Below are positions 43,465-50,122 of a stretch of 64,000 nucleotides of DNA, in pieces. Every line of letters begins with the position of its first letter. Within the stretch, counting starts at the first letter, position 1. Location: contig CAVSMB010000023.1 in the NCBI GenBank assembly GCA_963728925.1, positions 59,559 through 123,558 of the forward strand, given 5' to 3'. This DNA comes from JBBPZA01 sp963728925 (GTDB lineage Bacteria; Actinomycetota; Thermoleophilia; Solirubrobacterales; Solirubrobacteraceae). Below the pieces are notes generated by a model. The model worked only from the letters and a program-made list of their open reading frames with translations. It had not been told where the DNA came from and did no database searches. Made by a program: the position numbers and the translations under genes.

Positions 43465-44012
43465 CTCACCAGCGCCCGCTCCTGCGCCGAGTCGTACAGC
43501 TCGTCGAGCAGCTCCTTGAGCGCCGCCTCGAGCTCGGCCTCGTTGAGCCGTCCCTCGGGGTGGACCGTCTCGTCCGCCGTGGGCACCGGCAGCTCGCGGT
43601 CGACGACCCGCGCGCCGAGCGCCGCCAGCACCTTGCGGGCCTCCGCCTGGGCCCAGACCGCGCCGAACGAGCCGGTGCTCGCGCCGATGACCGCGGCGGG
43701 CTTGCCGCGGAAGGGGCTCGTGGCCAAGGGCCGCGACAGCCAGTCCAGGGCGTTCTTGAGGTGCCCGGGCAGCGAGTGGTTGTACTCCGGCGTGGCGATC
43801 AGCACGGCGTCGGCCTGCTCGACGGCCTCCCGGAAGGCGACCACCGCGGGGTGGTCGCCGGCCTCATCGTCCTCGTCGTAGGGCGGGATCTCCTTCAGGC
43901 GGTCGAAGGAGACGAGGTCCACTCCCGGCGGCAGCAGGCCCGCCGCCGCCAGGAGCAGCCTCGTGTTGTGCGAGTCCCGGCGCAGGCTGCCGGAGAGGCC
44001 CAGGATCCGCAC
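43461..44012 (-). CDS. NADPH-dependent FMN reductase family protein
   Basis: 183 residues. MRILGLSGSLRRDSHNTRLL is the flavin phosphate loop (SGSLRxxSxN), AVLIATPEYNHSLPGHLKNA LDW the flavin-ring motif, and KPAAVIGASTGSFGAVWAQ the third loop. It is a dimeric azoreductase or quinone reductase type enzyme. Likely cotranscribed with the upstream YceI gene (gap of 5 bases), under the TetR regulator. Confidence 0.88.
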   Translation of the reverse strand: MRILGLSGSLRRDSHNTRLLLAAAGLLPPGVDLVSFDRLKEIPPYDEDDEAGDHPAVVAFREAVEQADAVLIATPEYNHSLPGHLKNALDWLSRPLATSPFRGKPAAVIGASTGSFGAVWAQAEARKVLAALGARVVDRELPVPTADETVHPEGRLNEAELEAALKELLDELYDSAQERALVS

Positions 44013-44017
44013 GGCCC

Positions 44018-44563
44018 CTACGCGCCCTTGACGAGCTCGAGCTCGACGACCAGCGTCACGTCGTCGCCCAGCACCTTGCCGCCGTTGGGGAGGTCCATCT
44101 GCCAGGTCAGGCCGAAGTCGTTGCGGTTGACCGTGGTCTTGAGCGAGAGGCCGAGGTGCGTGTTGCCGAAGGGATCCTCGGCGGCGGCGCCGACGGTGCC
44201 GCGGCCCTCGACGCGCTTGGTGGTGTCGCGGATCGTGAGGTCACCCTCGATGGCCAGCTGATCTGAGTCGACGTCGACGCGGATCGACTCGAAGCGCAGC
44301 TGCCCGAAACGCTCGGTGTCGAAGAACTCGGGGCTCGTGAGGTGCGCCTGCAGGTTCTCGTCCTTGACCTTGAGGCTCGAGACGTCGACGGTGCCGACGA
44401 GCTTCGCGTCGCCGCCGTCGTCCACGGTCAGCGTCGCGTCGTAGGCCTCGAAGCGTCCCCGGAACGTGGAGACGATGTGCTTGACCTCGAACCCGATGGT
44501 CGAGTGGACGGGGTCGACGTGCCAGGTCCCGGTCGGGATCTGCGTTGTGCTGGTGGTGGACAT
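44018..44563 (-). CDS. YceI-family lipid-binding protein
   Basis: 181 residues from ATG 44563, without signal peptide. The lipocalin-like start TGTWHVDPVHSTIGFEVKHI, VSTFRGRFEAYDATLTVDDG, LTSPEFFDTERFGQLRFESI and NRNDFGLTWQMDLPNGGKVL are hallmarks. YceI proteins bind isoprenoid or amide lipids in a beta-barrel. Cytosolic members occur with TetR regulators in actinobacteria. The divergent TetR gene and two palindromes upstream suggest control in response to a quinone-like or lipophilic ligand. Confidence 0.9.
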   Translation of the reverse strand: MSTTSTTQIPTGTWHVDPVHSTIGFEVKHIVSTFRGRFEAYDATLTVDDGGDAKLVGTVDVSSLKVKDENLQAHLTSPEFFDTERFGQLRFESIRVDVDSDQLAIEGDLTIRDTTKRVEGRGTVGAAAEDPFGNTHLGLSLKTTVNRNDFGLTWQMDLPNGGKVLGDDVTLVVELELVKGA

Positions 44564-44586
44564 CGGTCCTCCTCGGAAGGGGTTCT

Positions 44587-44606
44587 GACCGAGGCGGACC
44601 TCGGTC
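44587..44606. promoter_or_regulatory. Palindromic operator near the yceI start
   Basis: GACCGAGG (44587-44594), spacer CGGA, CCTCGGTC (44599-44606): a perfect 8-bp dyad with a 4-base spacer. A minus-strand TATGTT about 20 bases upstream could be the -10 box, placing the dyad just after the start of transcription. Likely bound by the TetR protein. Confidence 0.6.
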
Positions 44607-44638
44607 CGGTTGCGTGTGCAAGCAACATAGCACGGACT

Positions 44639-44652
44639 CGGACCGCGGTCCG
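44639..44652. promoter_or_regulatory. Palindromic operator upstream of the TetR gene
   Basis: CGGACCGCGGTCCG is a perfect 14-base palindrome sharing the GGACC/GGTCC core with the site at 44587. It lies about 22 bases before the TetR ATG and just upstream of TATAAG (44663). Two similar sites in a 110-base divergent region point to joint repression and autoregulation. Confidence 0.6.
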
Positions 44653-44673
44653 GTTTGTATCCTATAAGTCCGC

Positions 44674-45393
44674 ATGAGCGCAGCCGAGGACATGACGAGC
44701 GCCGATCCCCGCACGGACGAGGTCGCGGAGGACGCGCCCGTCGGCGAGACCACGGAGCGCTGCGACGAGCTCGAGGGCTCGTTGTGGGCCGCCGGCCTGG
44801 AGCTGCCGCTCGCCGACGCGTGGCCGCGCGAGCGTGCGGACGCCGCTCGCAACCGGCGGCGCATCCTCGCCGCGGCCGAGCGGCTCATCGGCCGTCACGG
44901 GGTCGAGGACGTCTCCATGGACGCGATCGCCGCAGAGGCGAAGGTCGGCAAGGGCACGCTCTTCCGGCGCTTCGGAGATCGCGCAGGGCTCGCCCGGGCG
45001 CTCATCGACGAGCGCGAGCGCCGCTTCCAGGACGAGTTCATCCGCGGCGCGCCGCCTCTCGGCCCGGGCGCCCCGCCCACGGAGCGCCTCGTGGCCTTCG
45101 GGCGCCGGATGCTCGAGCTGCTCGACGGCCACGGGGAGATCGTCGCCGCCGCCGAGACGGGGCCGCCCAGCGCGCGCATGCGGTCGGCGCCCTACGCCGC
45201 CTACCGGACCCACATCGCGACGTTGCTGCGCGAGGCCGACCCTCGGCTCGACGCCGACGTCCTCGCCGACGCGCTGCTCGGCGCGCTCAGCGCCGGGCTC
45301 TTCCTGCACCTGCGCGACGACCGCGGCATGGCCGTCGCCCGCATGCAGGACGGCTGGGATGAGCTCGCCCGGCGTCTGCTCGGGCCCTGTTGA
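44674..45393 (+). CDS. TetR-family regulator
   Basis: 239 residues from ATG 44674. The first 50 are an acidic, probably disordered tail. The HTH follows: RRRILAAAERLIGRHGVEDV, SMDAIAAEAKVGKGTLFRRF, then a helical ligand domain. It is divergent from yceI, with two matching palindromes in between, so it most likely represses both yceI and the FMN reductase gene. The inducer is unknown. Some family members regulate quinone reductases in answer to electrophiles. Confidence 0.88.
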   Translation: MSAAEDMTSADPRTDEVAEDAPVGETTERCDELEGSLWAAGLELPLADAWPRERADAARNRRRILAAAERLIGRHGVEDVSMDAIAAEAKVGKGTLFRRFGDRAGLARALIDERERRFQDEFIRGAPPLGPGAPPTERLVAFGRRMLELLDGHGEIVAAAETGPPSARMRSAPYAAYRTHIATLLREADPRLDADVLADALLGALSAGLFLHLRDDRGMAVARMQDGWDELARRLLGPC

Positions 45394-45395
45394 CG

Positions 45396-45635
45396 CTACT
45401 CGTCCGGGTCGCTCGGGTCGGGCGTCCGCGTCGCGGGGTCGGTGAACCGGACAAGGTCGGCGATGGTGAAATTCTGGCCGTACACCCACGGTGACCCCGG
45501 TTCGCGCGCAGCGCCGCCTGCGCGGGCGAGGACGTCCTGTTCGCGGGTCCAGTGGGGCCCGCGCGGCGCTGCGACGCCGTGTCGCGCCAGGCTCTCCGCG
45601 ACCAGGCCGGGCCGGCTGCGATCGGTCGGGGGCAC
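45396..45635 (-). CDS. Unrecognised short protein, possibly a gene remnant
   Basis: 79 residues from GTG 45635, convergent with the TetR gene. ESLARHGVAAPRGPHWTREQ and PWVYGQNFTIADLVRFTDPA are its distinctive parts; the end is Asp/Pro-rich. It has no TM helix or signal. The sequence could be the C-terminal piece of a DNA-binding or recombinase-like protein, but no family is recognised. Confidence 0.4.
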   Translation of the reverse strand: MPPTDRSRPGLVAESLARHGVAAPRGPHWTREQDVLARAGGAAREPGSPWVYGQNFTIADLVRFTDPATRTPDPSDPDE

Positions 45636-45667
45636 CAGCGATCCCGTGGCCAGTTGGCTGGGGCGGG

Positions 45668-45979
45668 CTATTCGATCGTGAGCGCGTCGGCCCAGGCGAA
45701 CGGACCGCCCGGCGCCTTCAGCGCGAGGCCGACGACGAAGATCTTCTCGCCGGTCTTGAACCGAGGCTCGGTATCCGGGAAAGCGACCGGCCAGCGGTCG
45801 GATGCCGGATTCGCGACCTTGGCCGTCACGGCGCCTCCGCGGTTCGGGTCCGCGCGGTGCACGACGACGTGGATGTCCTTCACGCCGGGCTCGGAGCGGC
45901 CCTCCACCTGCAGAACCTTGCCCCGGTTACCCGCGTCGGCGAGGAGGGTCGCGTTCAAGAAGTTCCCGCTTGGTCTCAC
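45668..45979 (-). CDS. Small beta-rich protein of unknown function
   Basis: 103 residues from GTG 45979; AAGGAG lies at good spacing before it and inside the end of the preceding gene's region, 15 bases after the cyclase-ATPase stop. VRPSGNFLNATLLADAGNRG, KVLQVEGRSEPGVKDIHVVV and KIFVVGLALKAPGGPFAWAD look like strands of a beta sandwich. It may be cotranslated with the large regulator. No family is recognised. Confidence 0.55.
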   Translation of the reverse strand: MRPSGNFLNATLLADAGNRGKVLQVEGRSEPGVKDIHVVVHRADPNRGGAVTAKVANPASDRWPVAFPDTEPRFKTGEKIFVVGLALKAPGGPFAWADALTIE

Positions 45980-45993
45980 CTGGCGCTCCTTGA

Positions 45994-48900
45994 TCAGTTG
46001 TCGAGCATCGACCGCGCGCGGGCCGCCGACACCGCGTTGCCCTTGCGCTCGAAGAGTGCCAGCGCGCTCCGGGCCGCTCTGTGAGACTCGTCGCGGCGCC
46101 GGCACGCCCAGAGCACGTCGGCGAGGTCGAGCATCGCATCGCCGCGGGTCGACAGCAAGTCCGTCGGCTCGGCGAGCGCGACCGCCCCGCGCGCGAGCCG
46201 CTCCGCCTCGTCGATCCGGCCGGTGCGCACCAGGACCCTGGCCTGGACGCCGCGCCAGATGGCCTGCGTGTAGATGTCGTCGGCGGCGGCCGTCTCCTCG
46301 GCCAGCCGGCAGAGCTCGCCGGCCTCGTCCAGGCGCCCCTGCGTGAACACGGCCTGCGCCAGCATCGCGGCCGTCGTCGCCAGGGTGTCGCTGGCGCTCG
46401 CCGACGTCAGCGCCTCGACGTCGGCGCGCAACGGCGCCTCGGCGAGCTGCGGCGCTCGTTCGAGCAGCCGGACCAGCGCTTCAATGTGCGACACGCTCGA
46501 CCGCAGCGTTCCGAGCTGGCGCAGCGTCTCGTCCGCCTCGCGCAGGAGCTCGTTCGCCAGCTGGAACTCGCCCTTCATGGCGTGCAGGGCCGCGAGCGCG
46601 TTCACCGTCCACGCGACCGCGCTCGGACTCTCCCGGACGCCGTCGCGGATCGCCTCGCAGCGCCGGATCCCGTCGTCGACCGGCATCGGGCCCCAGATCG
46701 CCGTAGTCGCCCGCCAGCCGAGGATCGCGAACAGTTCGTCCTCGTCGCCGGCGATTCGGGCGTGGTCGGCGGCCCGGTCCCATGCGGCGTCGGCCCGGGC
46801 CGCGTGCCCGACGGTCCATTCGACCTGCGCCCGCAGCGACCAGGCGCGGCACTGCCCGCGATGGTCGCCGTCACGTTCGAGCTCGCGCAGGGCCTCGTCG
46901 GCGACGCGAAGCGCGCCCTCGGTGCCCGCGCCCGTGTCGGTCTCCAACTGGACGAACTCGCGCTCGATCCTCGCGCGCGCCTCGAGGCCCGGGTCAGCGG
47001 CGTCGGCGATCGCCTCGTCGAGCACGACCGCGGCCTCGGGCATGCGCCCCGCCTCGAGCAGCGCGGTCCCCAGCGCCGGGAGCAGCGACGCGCGCGCCGC
47101 GGCGTCGGCCGCGACGAGCGCCGTCGCGCGCTCGAGCATCCCGATCGCGGCACCGGGATCGTGGCCCCGCATCGCGCGCTCGGAGGCGACCCGCAGGCTG
47201 ACCGCAGCGCGCTCGGCGAGCGTGCGCGTCGCCGCGCCGTCGTCGCCGAGCTCGCGGCGGAGGACCACGGCGCACTCGAAGTGGTGACCGAGCAGCTCGT
47301 CGACCGGAAGCGGCCACGGTCGCGCCTGCAGCCCGTCGGCGAAGCGCTCGTGCAGCTCGGCGCGCAGCTCCTTGGGCATCCCCTCGTACGCCGCGTCGCG
47401 CACGAGCTGGTGACGGAAGCGCAGGGTGCCCTCGCCGGCGTCGACGAAGCGGACGAGGTCGGTGCGGACCAGCGCGTCGAGCGCGGCGTCGACGTCGCGG
47501 CTCCTGGCTGCTACGAGCGCCCTCGTCCTCGCGCGCGAGAACTCCTTGCCCTCGATCGCGGCGGCCTCGAGCACCTGGCGCTGGACCGGCGCGAGCCGGT
47601 CGAGCCGCGAGGCGAGCAGCGCCTGGATCGTGGGCGGCAGGGCCAGGGGCGCGCCGGCGCGCGACGGCACTCCCTGATCGAGGACGACCGCGGCGAGCTC
47701 CTCGACGAAGAGCGGGTTGCCTTCCGCGGTCTCGAGGATCCGCGCCTGTGTCGAGGCGTCAAGGACCGCACGGCCCACGTGCGCCGCGAGCAGCTTCGCG
47801 GCTTCGGGGGGAACCAGCGCCTCGAGCACGATCGAGACGGCGCCCCATACCGGCCGGCGGTCGAGCAGCTCAGGTCGGGCGAGAGCAAGGAGCAGCAGCG
47901 GCGCATCGCGCGACGTCGCGACGATGTGCTCGAGGAAGTCCAAGAAGGTGGTATCGGCCCATTGCAGGTCGTCGATGACGAGCACCAGCGGCCGAGCGCG
48001 CGCGAGCGCCTCGAGCGCCGCGCGGACCACCCAGAAGGCCTCCTCGGGCGCCACGGGCTCGCCCGCCGGCCCCAACATGCGAGTCGCCTTGGCGACGGCC
48101 TCATTGCCGCCCTCCGCCGCCGCCGGCAAAGGCCGACCGCCGGACAGCGCCTCGGTCACCGGCCACCACGTGAGACCGTCGCCGTAGGGCAGGCAGCGAC
48201 CCTCGGCGACCGTTGCATGGCCGCGCAGCGCCTCGCCGGCCTCCGAGGCGAGGCGCGACTTGCCGACTCCCGCCGGCCCCAGCACCGTGAGCAGCCTGCA
48301 GCCGCCCTCCGCCACCACCTCGTCGAAGGCATCGAGCACCTGCTGTCGCTCCTCTGCGCGGCCGACCATCGGGACGGCCGGGCGCTGCGGCCGCCCGCGC
48401 CCATCCGGCACGATCGCGACGAGCCGGTGGGCCTCGACCGTTTTGCGCTTGCCCTTGACCGCCAGCGGCTCGAGCGGCTCGGTGACGACCGCGTGGCCGA
48501 CCAAGCGCAGCGTCTCGCGGCCGAGCAGCACGTCTCCGGGGCGCGCCGACTGCTCCAGCCGCGCAGCGACGTTGATCGTGTCGCCGACCGTGAAGAACCC
48601 CCTCGCGCTGAGGACGCCGGTCACCGCCTGACCGGTATTGACGCCGATGCGCACGGCGAGCTCGACGCCTCGCTCCTCGCGCAGCCGCTCGCTGAGCGCC
48701 GCGACCTCCGCGCGCATCTCCGCCGCCGCGCGGACCGCTCGCACGGCGTCGTCCTCGTGCGTGACGGGGATGCCGAACACGGCCATGACCGCGTCGCCGA
48801 TGTAGTTCTCCACGATGCCGCCGTGGCGCTCGACGACGACGGCCATGCGCTCGAACCACCGCTGCATCGACCAGCGAACCGTCTCGGGATCGACCTGCTC

Positions 48901-49056
48901 GCCGAGCGCCGTGAAGCCGACGACGTCCGCGAAGACCGCGGTGACGATCTTGCGCCGCTCGGTCGGCGCCGCGCCGAGGGCGATCGGGGCACCGCACGCG
49001 GGGCAGAACCGCGCGCCCTCCGGCGCCTGCTCGCCGCAGCGGGCGCAGGTTGTCAC
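45994..49056 (-). CDS. Adenylate/guanylate cyclase-ATPase-TPR regulatory protein
   Basis: 1020 residues. A zinc ribbon (CARCGEQAPEGARFCPACGA) leads to a class III cyclase domain (~35-215): AVFADVVGFTALGEQVD (metal Asp), YIGDAVMAVFGIP (second metal Asp), FTVGDTINVAARLEQSA (transition-state Asn/Arg). Then an AAA/LuxR-type NTPase: LGPAGVGKSRLASEAG as P-loop, LVLVIDDLQWAD as Walker B. The last ~500 residues are TPR-like helices. The cyclase residues appear complete, so cyclic nucleotide production gated by the ATPase/TPR part is likely. No HTH is found at the C-terminus. Signals are unknown. Confidence 0.87.
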   Translation of the reverse strand: MTTCARCGEQAPEGARFCPACGAPIALGAAPTERRKIVTAVFADVVGFTALGEQVDPETVRWSMQRWFERMAVVVERHGGIVENYIGDAVMAVFGIPVTHEDDAVRAVRAAAEMRAEVAALSERLREERGVELAVRIGVNTGQAVTGVLSARGFFTVGDTINVAARLEQSARPGDVLLGRETLRLVGHAVVTEPLEPLAVKGKRKTVEAHRLVAIVPDGRGRPQRPAVPMVGRAEERQQVLDAFDEVVAEGGCRLLTVLGPAGVGKSRLASEAGEALRGHATVAEGRCLPYGDGLTWWPVTEALSGGRPLPAAAEGGNEAVAKATRMLGPAGEPVAPEEAFWVVRAALEALARARPLVLVIDDLQWADTTFLDFLEHIVATSRDAPLLLLALARPELLDRRPVWGAVSIVLEALVPPEAAKLLAAHVGRAVLDASTQARILETAEGNPLFVEELAAVVLDQGVPSRAGAPLALPPTIQALLASRLDRLAPVQRQVLEAAAIEGKEFSRARTRALVAARSRDVDAALDALVRTDLVRFVDAGEGTLRFRHQLVRDAAYEGMPKELRAELHERFADGLQARPWPLPVDELLGHHFECAVVLRRELGDDGAATRTLAERAAVSLRVASERAMRGHDPGAAIGMLERATALVAADAAARASLLPALGTALLEAGRMPEAAVVLDEAIADAADPGLEARARIEREFVQLETDTGAGTEGALRVADEALRELERDGDHRGQCRAWSLRAQVEWTVGHAARADAAWDRAADHARIAGDEDELFAILGWRATTAIWGPMPVDDGIRRCEAIRDGVRESPSAVAWTVNALAALHAMKGEFQLANELLREADETLRQLGTLRSSVSHIEALVRLLERAPQLAEAPLRADVEALTSASASDTLATTAAMLAQAVFTQGRLDEAGELCRLAEETAAADDIYTQAIWRGVQARVLVRTGRIDEAERLARGAVALAEPTDLLSTRGDAMLDLADVLWACRRRDESHRAARSALALFERKGNAVSAARARSMLDN

Positions 49057-49111
49057 GAGGCAAGACTAATCGCGGCCCCCGAGCCCGCAAGAGCGACGGT
49101 GGGAACTGCGC

Positions 49112-49375
49112 CTACGCCGCGAGCAGCGCACCGAGGCGCCCGTCGCACTCGGCGGCCTGCAGGTCGTCGAGCCCGCCGAGGGGCTCGCCGTCGATGACGA
49201 TCTGCGGGAAGGTCATGAGCCCCGTGCGCCGGACCAGCTCGGCGCGCCCGTCGGGGTCCTTGGTCAGGTTGCGCTCCTGGAAGGCGATCCCGCGTGCCTC
49301 GAGCAGCGCTTTGGCGGTGAGGCAGCGGCGGCAGGGGTCCGCGGTGTAGACGATCACGTCCTTCACCGCAGGCAC
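49112..49375 (-). CDS. Glutaredoxin-like protein
   Basis: 87 residues from GTG 49375. DVIVYTADPCRRCLTAKALL contains the CxxC redox pair (Cys-Arg-Arg-Cys), GLMTFPQIVIDGEPLGGLDD has the cis-Pro and the GG-x-DD motif of glutaredoxins. It reduces disulfides in the cytosol; actinobacteria often use mycothiol in place of glutathione, so mycoredoxin-like activity is possible. TTG 49390 or GTG 49366 are other starts. Divergent from recO with an 18-base gap. Confidence 0.82.
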   Translation of the reverse strand: MPAVKDVIVYTADPCRRCLTAKALLEARGIAFQERNLTKDPDGRAELVRRTGLMTFPQIVIDGEPLGGLDDLQAAECDGRLGALLAA

Positions 49376-49392
49376 TATAGGAAGAGCCAATC

Positions 49393-50112
49393 ATGCCGGG
49401 ATCCATACGCACCGAGGCCGTCGTGCTGCGGTCGATCCGCTACGGCGAGGCCGATCGCGTCCTCCACCTCTACACGGTCGATCGCGGCCGGGTCGGGGCC
49501 ATCGCCAAGGGAGTGAGGCGGGCGCGCAGCCGCTTCGGCGGGCGCCTGGAGCCCTTCTTTCGCATCGAGGCGATGCTCCACGAGGGCCGCGGCGACCTGC
49601 TGACGGTCACCGGGGCGGAGACGGTGGCCGCCCACCCGCGCCTGCGCGAGCACGCCGGGGCGCTGGACGCCGCCGCCCGCGCCTGCGACGCGCTGGGGCG
49701 CCTGTTCGCCACCGACGAGTCCCACCCCGCGGTCTACGCCCTGCTCTGCAACGAGCTCGCGCTGCTCGACGCCCACCCCGAGCGGGCCGGCCGCGCCAAC
49801 CAGCTCGCCTTCCGCGTCAAGCTGCTGCTCGCCGCCGGGCTGACCCCCCAGCTCGCCCACTGCGCGAGCTGCGGCGAGCGCGAGCACCTCTCGGGCTTCT
49901 CGGGCGCCGCCGGCGGTGTCGTCTGCCCGGCGTGCGAGGCCTCCTCCTTCCCGATGGACGAGGAGGCGCACACCTTCCTCGTCGAGGCTCTCGGCCGGCC
50001 GCTCACCCAGGCCCCCGTGGCCGAGGAGCGCGCACTGCGCCAGGCGGAGCGGGCGATCGGCGAGACCCTGGAGCACCACGCCCACGTGCGCTTAAGGCCC
50101 GCGGAAGCCTAG
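49393..50112 (+). CDS. recO: DNA repair protein RecO
   Basis: 239 residues from ATG 49393. IRTEAVVLRSIRYGEADRVL and GRVGAIAKGVRRARSRFGGR form the OB domain; HCASCGEREHLSGFSGAAGG and VVCPACEASS make the four-Cys zinc finger. It helps load RecA with RecR at gapped DNA. The gene lies 11 bases before the pyruvate phosphate dikinase gene. Confidence 0.93.
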   Translation: MPGSIRTEAVVLRSIRYGEADRVLHLYTVDRGRVGAIAKGVRRARSRFGGRLEPFFRIEAMLHEGRGDLLTVTGAETVAAHPRLREHAGALDAAARACDALGRLFATDESHPAVYALLCNELALLDAHPERAGRANQLAFRVKLLLAAGLTPQLAHCASCGEREHLSGFSGAAGGVVCPACEASSFPMDEEAHTFLVEALGRPLTQAPVAEERALRQAERAIGETLEHHAHVRLRPAEA

Positions 50113-50122
50113 ACTGATCTTC

